A stretch of DNA of 64,000 nt from a bacterium (GTDB lineage: Bacteria; Krumholzibacteriota; Krumholzibacteriia; LZORAL124-64-63). The stretch is taken from positions 28,833 through 92,832 of the forward strand of contig JAAEQC010000143.1 of assembly GCA_024231905.1 (NCBI GenBank), read 5' to 3'. The notes under the pieces were generated by a model. That model saw only the letters and a list, made by a program, of their open reading frames with translations. It did not search any database and was not told the DNA's origin. Positions 1 through 9,479 of this stretch are shown piece after piece. The position numbers and the translations under genes are program-made. Each line of letters starts with the position of its first letter. Positions within the stretch are counted from its first letter, which is position 1.

Positions 1-433
1 CATCGCGGCCCTGGCCGACTCCCGCACGGTGGCGGTTCTTCTCCCAGGCACGGTCTTCACCCTGGGGCTGGACCATTACGCCCCGGCGCGGAAGATGATC
101 GACGCCGGTTGCGCCCTGGCCCTGGCCACGGACTTCAATCCGGGTAGCTGCCCGATTCTCTCGGTGCCCCTGATCCAGGCCATCGCCTGCACCCAGATGC
201 GTCTGACCCCGGCGGAAGCCCTGGTGGCGTCCACCCGGAACCCTGCTTTCGCCCTGGATATGGCCCACGCGGTGGGCTCCCTGGCGCCCCACCAGACCGC
301 CGATTTCCTCATTCTCGACGGTGACGACCACCGGTTGGTTCCCTACCGTGCGGGACACAATCCGGTACGGGCGGTATTCTCGGGCGGCAAGAAGGTTTTT
401 TCTCAATCGTCGCGCCCTTTGAACGATGTATGA
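1..433 (+). CDS. hutI: Imidazolonepropionase, C-terminal part (5' end outside window)
   Basis: The reading frame is open from base 2 and ends at a TGA at 431-433, so only the last ~143 residues are present. The segment ATDFNPGSCP is the hallmark of HutI, the amidohydrolase that opens imidazolonepropionate to N-formimino-glutamate in cytosolic histidine degradation; the Asp is a metal ligand in this family. It is followed by the usual amidohydrolase ending: a helix with TPAEALVASTRNPA, then GxLxxxxxADFLILD. The internal GTG at 29 is not the gene start because homology continues upstream of it. Other hut genes may lie before the window. The family assignment is secure; regulation is not visible. 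Confidence 0.9.
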   Translation, partial: IAALADSRTVAVLLPGTVFTLGLDHYAPARKMIDAGCALALATDFNPGSCPILSVPLIQAIACTQMRLTPAEALVASTRNPAFALDMAHAVGSLAPHQTADFLILDGDDHRLVPYRAGHNPVRAVFSGGKKVFSQSSRPLNDV

Positions 434-517
434 ACGGTAGCCCGGAACCGGAGCCCTGCGACGCGAGGTCGTGAACCGGTTCTTGGCGCCAAGCATCGCA
501 GCAACGGGGGTCGCTCC

Positions 518-2137
518 TTGTCGAAGCTCAGTCAACTCAAGAAGGACGCCTACCAGGCCGGCAAGAAGCGGAACTGGGATGAGGCGGTCTCCCTGTACGA
601 GCGCATCCTCGAACAGGATAAAAACAACCCGACCGTCATCAACGAACTCGGTGACCTCTGCCTCAAGGCGGGCAAGACTCCCCAGGCCGTGCGCTATTTC
701 CTGAGCGCCGCCGCCAAGTACCGCCAGACCGGTTTGCTGAACAACGCCGTCGCCATCTACAAGAAGATCCTCCGCTACGAGGGCGCGAACCTGAACGCCC
801 ACTGGTACCTGGCCGAGACCCGCGCCTCCCAGGGGCTCCTGGTCGAAGGCGAGAACCACGGTCTGCACTTCCTGGAGCACTCCCGGAACCTGACTGCGGA
901 CATCAAGGAGATCTTCCTCAAACGCTGCCTGCAGCTCTTCGAACTGTATCCCCAGAGCCAGCCCATTCTTGAACGCCTGGTCCAGGTCTTCCGCACCTGG
1001 GATCTGAATCTGGAAGCGGCGCGGGCGGGGTGCCTGCTGGCTTGTGGCCAGTGGGACGCGGGCGAACAGGATGCGGCCCGCTCCGAGGTGGAAACCCTGC
1101 ACGAACGCGTGCCCGAGCTTGCCAACTACCCCGAGTGGACCCAGTGGCAGCAGCGCGTCAATCCCGACGGTGGCTCGTCCGGATCCTATTCGGACTTCGG
1201 AGCCGTCGACCTGGCCGGGCAGAGTCCGGCTGCCGAGGAGACGCCGAAACCCCCGGCCGCCGCCCCGGATCAGGAAACCAACGCTACGTCCCCGGCCACG
1301 GACGGGCCAAGCCGCACCGCGACCCCGGCGGCCGAACCCGCGCCGTCGGCCGGGGACGAACCACTTGCCGACGAGCCGGCGCCCGCTGCGGAGAAGCCCG
1401 CAGTCGAAGAACCGGTAATCGAGAAGCCTGCCGCGGAGGCGCCCACCGCCGCGACCCCGGCCCAGGACGGCGAAGGCTGCATCAGCATTGACGCCGACGG
1501 TGACGCGGATCTCAACGAACTGCTGGGCGCGGCCGTGGCCGGTGTGGAGCAGGCCACCGAGACGGAGGCCCCCGAAAACATCGAGGCCGATCCCTTCGCG
1601 GCGGCCCCGGCGGAACCGGAGGCTCCGGCAGACGACGACGCGCCGGTGGATCTGCTGGCGGAGATCCTGGCCGACGACTCGAACCTGCTCGAGGGCGGGG
1701 CCGAGTCCCAGATGGCTTCCATCACCCGCGAGATCGGCTCCCAGCTCGGCGGCGACGGCGACGAGGCCGATCCCTCGGGCCTGTACGACCAGGGCACCGT
1801 CTACCTGGAGATGGGCATGTATGACGAGGCCTGCGCGGCCTTCTCCAGCGCGGCCGCCAGCGGAGACCAGAGCGTGGTCCTCAGGGCCCGCGAGATGTGG
1901 GCCGAGACCCTCCAGCGATCCAACCGCGTGGACGAGGCTGTCACCATCCTGCGTGACGGCCTGGTGGGCATGACGCCGGGCGCCCCGGAGCACCTGGGCA
2001 TGCTCTACAATCTGGGCAAGACCTGCGCCAAGGCCGGCCGGAACGACGAGGCCGCCGAGGTCTTCGGTGGAATCGTCGAGTTCGACGAGAACTACCTGGA
2101 CGTCCGCGACCTCATGTCGGCCTTGTCCACGGCCTGA
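518..2137 (+). CDS. Tetratricopeptide repeat protein with Pro/Ala/Glu-rich linker
   Basis: The 539-residue protein starts at a TTG seven bases after a GGGGG ribosome-binding run. Residues ~1-190 are TPR-like helical pairs (aromatic and small residues at TPR spacing, e.g. AVSLYERILEQDKNNPTVI). Residues ~205-400 are low-complexity and acidic, rich in Pro, Ala and Glu. Residues ~415-535 form a second TPR block (AAEVFGGIVEFDENY). There is no signal peptide or membrane segment, so a cytoplasmic scaffold is likely. The layout of TPRs around an acidic disordered linker, close to a pilus cluster, is loosely reminiscent of FimV-type pilus scaffolds, but no LysM or membrane anchor is present. That link is speculation; function unknown. 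Confidence 0.85.
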   Translation: MSKLSQLKKDAYQAGKKRNWDEAVSLYERILEQDKNNPTVINELGDLCLKAGKTPQAVRYFLSAAAKYRQTGLLNNAVAIYKKILRYEGANLNAHWYLAETRASQGLLVEGENHGLHFLEHSRNLTADIKEIFLKRCLQLFELYPQSQPILERLVQVFRTWDLNLEAARAGCLLACGQWDAGEQDAARSEVETLHERVPELANYPEWTQWQQRVNPDGGSSGSYSDFGAVDLAGQSPAAEETPKPPAAAPDQETNATSPATDGPSRTATPAAEPAPSAGDEPLADEPAPAAEKPAVEEPVIEKPAAEAPTAATPAQDGEGCISIDADGDADLNELLGAAVAGVEQATETEAPENIEADPFAAAPAEPEAPADDDAPVDLLAEILADDSNLLEGGAESQMASITREIGSQLGGDGDEADPSGLYDQGTVYLEMGMYDEACAAFSSAAASGDQSVVLRAREMWAETLQRSNRVDEAVTILRDGLVGMTPGAPEHLGMLYNLGKTCAKAGRNDEAAEVFGGIVEFDENYLDVRDLMSALSTA

Positions 2138-2160
2138 CACCTCCTGCGCGAACCCGCTTC

Positions 2161-2189
2161 GGACCCCAGGGGAACCTTGCCTGGGGTCC
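2161..2189 (+). terminator. Hairpin after the TPR gene
   Basis: GGACCCCAGG and CCTGGGGTCC form a perfect 10-bp stem with a 9-base loop between two genes. No T-run follows, so it is either a weak terminator or an mRNA 3'-end stabiliser. Several intergenic hairpins in this window also lack a T-run. Confidence 0.4.
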
Positions 2190-2211
2190 ACCGTTCACCT
2201 AAGATGCCGCC

Positions 2212-4806
2212 ATGACCGCACCGCGTCAGCCAACGGCCAACCGTTCGGTCCGGCAGCCCGTCCTGCTGGGCCTTTTTGCTGGTGTGGCGGTCGGCGTCGG
2301 ATATCTCCTGGCCGGGGTCCCCAATGTGGAGCTCATGACGCTGGTCATCATGCTGGCCGGAGCGACCCTGGGTGCGGTCCGGGGCGCGGCGGTGGGCGTG
2401 GTGGCGGAAGCGATTTTTTCGGTGGGATCGCCCTACGGCATGGCGGCCCCGCCGTTGCTGGCGGCCCAGTTGGCGGGCATGGCTCTGGCCGGGGTGACCG
2501 GGGCGGCGTTGCGGATGGCGCTGGAACGGACCGACCGGCCGGCGCGCAGGACCGTGACGGCAGGGGTCGTGGGAGCGTCGACGGCGCTGGTCTTCGATCT
2601 CCTGACCAACGTCGGCAGCATCATCGGTTATGAACTCGACCCGCGTTTGGTCTTCGGAGGCGCCTTGGGCTTCAACCTCATCCACATGGCTTCAGTGGCC
2701 ACGGCCACGGCGGCGGTCTTCCCGGCGCTGGCGCCGCGGCTCAGGCTGTTGGTGCGCAGTTCCCTGGTGGGTCGGACGGCGCCGCTGGTGCTGGCGATCC
2801 TGCTGACCGGCGGCGTGGCCGAGTCCCGGGCCCAGGGCGCGCCGACCGACTCCACGGGTCTGGCCCTTCCCGATACTGCCACGACGACGGCGGCCACGCA
2901 GCCGACGAGCGACCTGCCCGCGCCCACCGAAGGCCCGGGGGTCGAACTGGGCTGGGAGCGCCCTCTCTGGCAGCCCTTCGCCTGGGACATCCTCGATTGG
3001 TACGACTGGTATTCGCCCTACCTGGCCGTGCGCGAAGCGGGCCTGGGCGGCGCGGCCGTGGTCTTCGGGGAAGCCGGGACTTCGCCGGCGCCCCTGGTCA
3101 CCGTGGACGACGTGCCCTGGGGTACGGGTCACGCCCTGGTGGACGATCCCTGGCTCGCTCCCATCCAGGGCCTGGAGGTGGGAACCGACGGCTGGTTCAC
3201 CGACGGCCTGGGGGGCACCGCCGGCCGGCTGAACCTGCGTACGGCGGACCCGGATCCGGAGAAGGCCGTTTCCGAATACCGCGGCGTCAAGGGCCGCCAC
3301 GAGTCCTACATGCGGGGCATCCACGTGCTGACGCCCCGAGCCGATTGGCGGGCTTCGCTCTCCTTCGACGAGGTCATCGACAAAGAAGCCTGGAACTACA
3401 CGGACGTGTCCGACGAGGAGCGTTACCTGCTCGTGGATCCGGAGTTCCCCGGACACGGCAAAGTGCGCCAGAGCCGGACGCGCATCTCCCGGCTGCTGGA
3501 CGACGAGACGGGACTCGACCTGGAGATATCCAACGGCCGGGTCACCCGCGACGACGCTCCGGCCTGGGGCGCTCTGCACCGCGAGGTCTGGGACACGGGT
3601 CTCGCGGCCACGGCCTACGGCCGGCGGGCGGGCCTACGCTGGCGAACGATCCTGCACTGGCGCGACCGGGACGTCCAGTGGGGTGCACGGCCCACCGGCG
3701 TCGACTCCACCGAAAACCACCGAAAACTGGGCTCTTCCCGGGAGGGCCTGATCCTCTCGTTACGGCAGGCGCAATCGGCGCCTCCGGCACTGCCGGACTC
3801 GGCGGCCGGCGACAGCACCGTTCCGCCGGCTCCGTTCGCGGTCGAGGGCCCGGGCGGTCTCTTCCTGAACCTGACCGTCCACAACTGGCGGGTCGTCGAT
3901 ACGGTGGACATCCTGGCCACCTTGCGGCCCGAGGTGGGCGAAACCTCCGGCCACGGCCAGACCGCTACCCTGGATCTGGGAGACGAGCTCACCCTGGGTC
4001 CGGTCCGCGTGGAAGCCGCCCTGGGCGGCCGCTGGGACGATCACGCCGGCGTAGCCCCCGCCGGACGTCTGGCTGTGGGGGGCGCCGGCGACCGGCCCGC
4101 CTGGCGCCTGGAAATCGCGCGTGACGGCCGCGGTCCCCGCAGTGACGAACTGTTGACGCTCGTGGACCGGCCGGCGGGTCTGGGCGACACCGCCACCATG
4201 CTCCCCAATCCCGATCTGGGCCACGAAAACACCTTACGCGCGGGCCTGGCGGTGAATCTGGCCCTCCTGGGCAACGAACTTGCACTGAACGCGGGCGCCC
4301 GCCGCCTCCGCGACGGCATCGCCTGGGAGCCCCTGCCCGGCGAGGATTTCGTGGGCCGGTGGGAGAACGGCCTGGAGATGGACAGCGTGCGCCTGACCGC
4401 GCGCCTGGCCCGCCAGGGCCGTTTCCTGGGCTGGGGACGGATCATGCTGGAGGGCACGTGGCGGGCGTTCGACGAAAAGATGGGCCAGGCGCCAAGCCTA
4501 CCACCCAAGGACACGTACCGACTCCACCTCATGTGGGAGAACCACTTCTTCCAGGAGGACGGGGTCCTGCAGCTGGGCCTGATCAGCACCCGGCGGGGGG
4601 CCATGGACGATCCCTGGGACATCACGCGCACGACCCATCTGCCGGCCCGAACGGTCCACGACCTTCTGGTGGGATTCCGGCTGGTGGGGGTGGAACTCTC
4701 CCTGGCCTTCCGCAACCTCCAGGGCGAGCGCGTCCCCCTGAGCTACCTGACCAACAGCAGCGGACAGGAAGTGGACATGCGCCTGCGCTGGGCCTTCCGC
4801 TACTAG
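2212..4806 (+). CDS. Fusion: ECF-type S-component membrane domain + TonB-receptor-like outer-membrane barrel
   Basis: One uninterrupted 864-residue frame joins two unlike parts. Residues ~15-180 are five or six hydrophobic helices resembling the substrate-binding S-component of ECF vitamin transporters (PNVE after the first helix, then AGATLG and AAQLAGMAL). Residues ~187-212 look like a signal peptide: Arg-rich start, hydrophobic core LVLAILL, then SRAQGAP as a possible cleavage site. The rest resembles a TonB-dependent receptor, with a plug-like part around residues 270-350 (VDDVPWGTG) followed by many amphipathic strands. It ends in RWAFRY, a terminal aromatic as recognised by the barrel assembly machinery. 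Function inferred: uptake of a small nutrient across both membranes. The substrate cannot be read from sequence, and a missed stop between two genes is an alternative. Confidence 0.75.
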   Translation: MTAPRQPTANRSVRQPVLLGLFAGVAVGVGYLLAGVPNVELMTLVIMLAGATLGAVRGAAVGVVAEAIFSVGSPYGMAAPPLLAAQLAGMALAGVTGAALRMALERTDRPARRTVTAGVVGASTALVFDLLTNVGSIIGYELDPRLVFGGALGFNLIHMASVATATAAVFPALAPRLRLLVRSSLVGRTAPLVLAILLTGGVAESRAQGAPTDSTGLALPDTATTTAATQPTSDLPAPTEGPGVELGWERPLWQPFAWDILDWYDWYSPYLAVREAGLGGAAVVFGEAGTSPAPLVTVDDVPWGTGHALVDDPWLAPIQGLEVGTDGWFTDGLGGTAGRLNLRTADPDPEKAVSEYRGVKGRHESYMRGIHVLTPRADWRASLSFDEVIDKEAWNYTDVSDEERYLLVDPEFPGHGKVRQSRTRISRLLDDETGLDLEISNGRVTRDDAPAWGALHREVWDTGLAATAYGRRAGLRWRTILHWRDRDVQWGARPTGVDSTENHRKLGSSREGLILSLRQAQSAPPALPDSAAGDSTVPPAPFAVEGPGGLFLNLTVHNWRVVDTVDILATLRPEVGETSGHGQTATLDLGDELTLGPVRVEAALGGRWDDHAGVAPAGRLAVGGAGDRPAWRLEIARDGRGPRSDELLTLVDRPAGLGDTATMLPNPDLGHENTLRAGLAVNLALLGNELALNAGARRLRDGIAWEPLPGEDFVGRWENGLEMDSVRLTARLARQGRFLGWGRIMLEGTWRAFDEKMGQAPSLPPKDTYRLHLMWENHFFQEDGVLQLGLISTRRGAMDDPWDITRTTHLPARTVHDLLVGFRLVGVELSLAFRNLQGERVPLSYLTNSSGQEVDMRLRWAFRY

Positions 4807-4826
4807 ATCGCTCCCGCCGCCGCCGG

Positions 4827-5258
4827 TTGCCGCTCCTGTCGACCCGCCAGCGCCTGGGTATTCTCCTGGCCTTCCTGGTGGTCCTGGGCGGCCGCGCCGT
4901 GCGCCACTATCTGTTGCTGGGGCCGGAAGGCCACTGGCGCGAGGAACTGTGGCTCGACGCGGTACTGGCTGCCGCCGAACCTCCGGCGCCCCCGCCGGCA
5001 CCCCCGCCCAAGCCGCAGCTCACCACGCCTTTACCGGTGAACACCTGTTCTGTGGACAGCCTGACCATGTTGCCGGGGGTGGGACCGGTGCTCGCCGGGC
5101 GCATGGCCGCCGCCCGGACCGCCGCCGGACCTTTCCGGGACGCGGCCGACCTGCAAAGGGTCAAGGGAATCGGACCCGCGCTCAGCGCCCGCCTGGGCCC
5201 CCTGGTGTTGTTCACCGGGACCGCCAGCGTTGATTCCATCCCCTCCGGCGACCGCTAG
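4827..5258 (+). CDS. ComEA-like helix-hairpin-helix protein
   Basis: About 143 residues if the TTG at 4827 is the start. It has one N-terminal membrane segment (LGILLAFLVVLGG), a short Pro-rich linker (residues ~50-65), and a C-terminal double helix-hairpin-helix domain: LPGVGP...GPFRDAADLQRVKGIGPALSARL. That is the ComEA/competence DNA-binding type, in which a membrane-anchored domain binds DNA during uptake. It lies 20 bases after the barrel gene and upstream of pilB, and dprA is present at 25 kb, so natural transformation through the pilus is plausible. The start is uncertain because no ATG or GTG lies at a sensible position and the ribosome-binding site is poor. Confidence 0.75.
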   Translation: MPLLSTRQRLGILLAFLVVLGGRAVRHYLLLGPEGHWREELWLDAVLAAAEPPAPPPAPPPKPQLTTPLPVNTCSVDSLTMLPGVGPVLAGRMAAARTAAGPFRDAADLQRVKGIGPALSARLGPLVLFTGTASVDSIPSGDR

Positions 5259-5446
5259 GGGCAAAAACGGTGTCCGGCGCGGGGTTTCTGCGCCGTGGTC
5301 CCGCCACTCCGTTGCGCAATCAGGGTTAAAGTCGCCGCCCTCCGGTCCGAACAAACACGGGAAGTACCCGGGTCCTGGAACGCGGCGCCAACCGCGCTCC
5401 CGGACCATGCTCGAACGCCCCAACTGCGTAAAGCGGGGACCACCGT

Positions 5447-7141
<1,695 letters not shown>

Positions 7142-7164
7142 CGTTGCGCGAAAGGGAGTGACCT

Positions 7165-8241
7165 GTGGCAGGAATGAGAGAACTGCTCGAGGAGATGGTC
7201 GGCAAGGGAGCCAGTGACCTCCATCTGGCTGCGGGCCTGCCGCCCCAGTTCCGGGTGGACGGCGAGATAGAGACCACCGATTTCCCGGTGCTGACCGGCG
7301 AAGACACCTTGAAGCTCGCCTACTCCATTCTCAACGAGGAGCAGCGCAAGCGCTACGAGAACGAGAAGGAACTGGACCTGAGCTTCGGCGTCCAGGGCAT
7401 CAGCCGTTTCCGTGCCAACTGCTTCCAGCAGCGCGGTGTCACGAGCATGGCCATCCGCCAGATTCCCTACGAGATCCAAACCTTCGAGCAGCTCGGCCTG
7501 CCGACGGTGTGCCGCCAGCTCATCCAGAAGAACCAGGGCCTGGTGCTCGTCACCGGTCCTACGGGCAGTGGCAAGTCCACGACCCTGGCCACCATGGTCG
7601 ACACCCTGAACTCGACGCGCAAGGGCCACATCATCACCATCGAGGACCCTATCGAGTTCGTGCACAACCACAAGCAGAGCATCGTGAACCAGCGCGAGGT
7701 GAACAGCGACACCGAGAGCTTCACCAAGGCGCTGAAGTACGTACTGCGCCAGGATCCGGACGTGATCCTCATCGGTGAGATGCGCGACCGGGAGACCATC
7801 TCCGCGGCGCTGACCATCGCCGAGACGGGCCACCTGGCCCTGGCCACGCTGCATACGAACAGTACGTTCGAGTCCATCAACCGGATCATCGACGTCTTTC
7901 CGCCCGAGCAGCAGAACCAGGTGCGCAGTCAGCTCTCGTTCTCGCTCAGCGGCGTGATAACCCAGCAGCTCATCCCTCGCCAACGGGGCACGGGACGGGC
8001 GCTGACCCTGGAGATCATGGTCTGCACGCCCGGTATCAAGGCCATGATCCGCGACGACAAGGTCCATCAGATCTACGGTCTCATGCAGGCGGGACAGAAG
8101 TACGGCATGCAGACCATGAACCAGTCCCTGCATCACGCGGTCATGAACAAGTGGATATCCATGGAACAGGCCCTGGGCCGCAGCCCGGACGTGGCCGAAC
8201 TCCAGCAGATGGTCGGCGAGCCTCTCGGCTCGACGGTGTGA
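7165..8241 (+). CDS. pilT: Type IV pilus retraction ATPase PilT
   Basis: 358 residues from a GTG at 7165, preceded by AAAGGGAG; an ATG three codons in (7174) is an alternative. Walker A GPTGSGKST is at residues 131-139 and the Walker B region ILIGEMRD near 200. The His box (ALATLHTNSTFESINRIID) and the AIRQIP motif are typical of PilT. No zinc cysteines are present, as expected. It depolymerises pilins during retraction and drives twitching motility and DNA uptake. It sits 23 bases after pilB and 16 bases before pilC, clearly co-transcribed. The C-terminal retraction region is present in a diverged form (QALGRSPDVAELQ). Confidence 0.96.
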   Translation: MAGMRELLEEMVGKGASDLHLAAGLPPQFRVDGEIETTDFPVLTGEDTLKLAYSILNEEQRKRYENEKELDLSFGVQGISRFRANCFQQRGVTSMAIRQIPYEIQTFEQLGLPTVCRQLIQKNQGLVLVTGPTGSGKSTTLATMVDTLNSTRKGHIITIEDPIEFVHNHKQSIVNQREVNSDTESFTKALKYVLRQDPDVILIGEMRDRETISAALTIAETGHLALATLHTNSTFESINRIIDVFPPEQQNQVRSQLSFSLSGVITQQLIPRQRGTGRALTLEIMVCTPGIKAMIRDDKVHQIYGLMQAGQKYGMQTMNQSLHHAVMNKWISMEQALGRSPDVAELQQMVGEPLGSTV

Positions 8242-8257
8242 CGAAGGAGAGCGACCA

Positions 8258-9475
8258 GTGAGCGCTACCACGATTTTCCTCTGGAAGGGCAAGACCGCCA
8301 AGGGCGAGGTCCTCTCCGGCGAATTCGAAGCCAAGAACCGCAACGATGTGGGGGAGTACCTGCGCAAGCGGCGCATCGTCATCACCTCCATCAAGCAGAA
8401 GCCGCGGGAGATCAAGCTCTCCTTCCTGCAGAAGAAGGGCGTGGGGGTGAAGGACCTGGCCGTGTTCACGCGCCAGTTCGCCACCATGGTCAATGCGGGT
8501 CTGCCCTTGGTGCAGTGCCTGGACGTGCTGGGCCGCCAGCTGGACAAGCCCCACTTCAAGGAGGTGGTCGCCAAGGTGACCGCCGACGTGGAGGGCGGCT
8601 CGACCCTGGCGGAGGCTCTCGAGGAGCACCCGGCCGTGTTCAGCGACCTGTATGTGAACATGATCGCCGCCGGCGAGGCGGGCGGTATCCTGGACGTGAT
8701 CCTCAGCCGGTTGGCCCAGTTCCTGGAGAAGGCCGACGCCCTCCAGCGAAAAGTGAAGGGCGCCATGACCTACCCCGCGGTGGTGCTCACCGTGGCCGGC
8801 GGCGCTTGCATTTTCATGCTGCTGTTCGTGATCCCGGTCTTCGCCAAGATGTTCTCGGACTTCGGCGGCACCCTGCCCGCGCCCACGCGTATCGTCATGG
8901 GCGCCTCGGAATTCCTGCAGGGCTACTGGTGGGCTCTGGGCATCGGTATCGCGGCCCTTATCACAGGCTTCAAGCGCTACCGCGCCACCACCAGCGGCCG
9001 GTTGCTGACCGACAAGGCGGCCCTGCGCATGCCGATCATCGGCAACGTGCTGCGCAAGTCGGGCGTGTCCCGTTTCACGCGCACCCTGGGTACCCTGATC
9101 GGTTCAGGTGTGCCCATCCTGCAGGGCCTGGAGATCACCTCCCGCACCGCGGGCAACAAGGTGCTCCAGCACGCCATCGAGGACACGTCGCGTTCCATCA
9201 GCCAGGGTGACACCATCGCCAGCCCTCTCAAGGAGAGCGGCGTGTTCCCGCCCATGGTGGTGCAGATGATCTCCATCGGCGAGCAGACCGGCGCCCTGGA
9301 CGAGATGCTCAGCAAGATCGCCGACTTCTACGACGACGAGGTCGACGCCGCGGTGGAGGCCCTCACGGCCGCCATCGAGCCGTTGATGATCGTGGTCATG
9401 GGCGGCATGGTGGGCTCCATGCTCGTGGCCATGTACCTGCCCATGTTCAAGATGGCCAACGTCGTCGGAGGTTAG
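8258..9475 (+). CDS. pilC: Type IV pilus inner-membrane platform protein PilC
   Basis: 405 residues from a GTG with AAGGAGAG eight bases upstream. It has the two repeated T2SSF domains, with the family motifs FTRQFATMVNAGLPLVQ (residues ~70-88) and a second copy FTRTLGTLIGSGVPILQ (residues ~272-288). Three membrane segments lie at the family positions (around 170-190, 220-240 and near the C-terminus). PilC is the polytopic platform that couples PilB/PilT motors to pilin insertion. It lies between pilT and pilS with only four bases before the next start. Length and order match Myxococcus-type clusters. Confidence 0.96.
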   Translation: MSATTIFLWKGKTAKGEVLSGEFEAKNRNDVGEYLRKRRIVITSIKQKPREIKLSFLQKKGVGVKDLAVFTRQFATMVNAGLPLVQCLDVLGRQLDKPHFKEVVAKVTADVEGGSTLAEALEEHPAVFSDLYVNMIAAGEAGGILDVILSRLAQFLEKADALQRKVKGAMTYPAVVLTVAGGACIFMLLFVIPVFAKMFSDFGGTLPAPTRIVMGASEFLQGYWWALGIGIAALITGFKRYRATTSGRLLTDKAALRMPIIGNVLRKSGVSRFTRTLGTLIGSGVPILQGLEITSRTAGNKVLQHAIEDTSRSISQGDTIASPLKESGVFPPMVVQMISIGEQTGALDEMLSKIADFYDDEVDAAVEALTAAIEPLMIVVMGGMVGSMLVAMYLPMFKMANVVGG

Positions 9476-9479
9476 GGCC

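Noticed and set aside
482..493. CTTGGCGCCAAG palindrome before the first TPR gene
   Set aside because: A perfect 12-base palindrome, but short and self-complementary without a loop. One isolated copy in GC-rich DNA is not enough to call an operator.
2790..2840. Splitting the S-component/barrel ORF into two genes with an internal GTG start
   Set aside because: No stop codon occurs between the parts and no good ribosome-binding site precedes an internal start at the signal-like segment, so I kept one gene. This remains the main alternative and is flagged in the findings.
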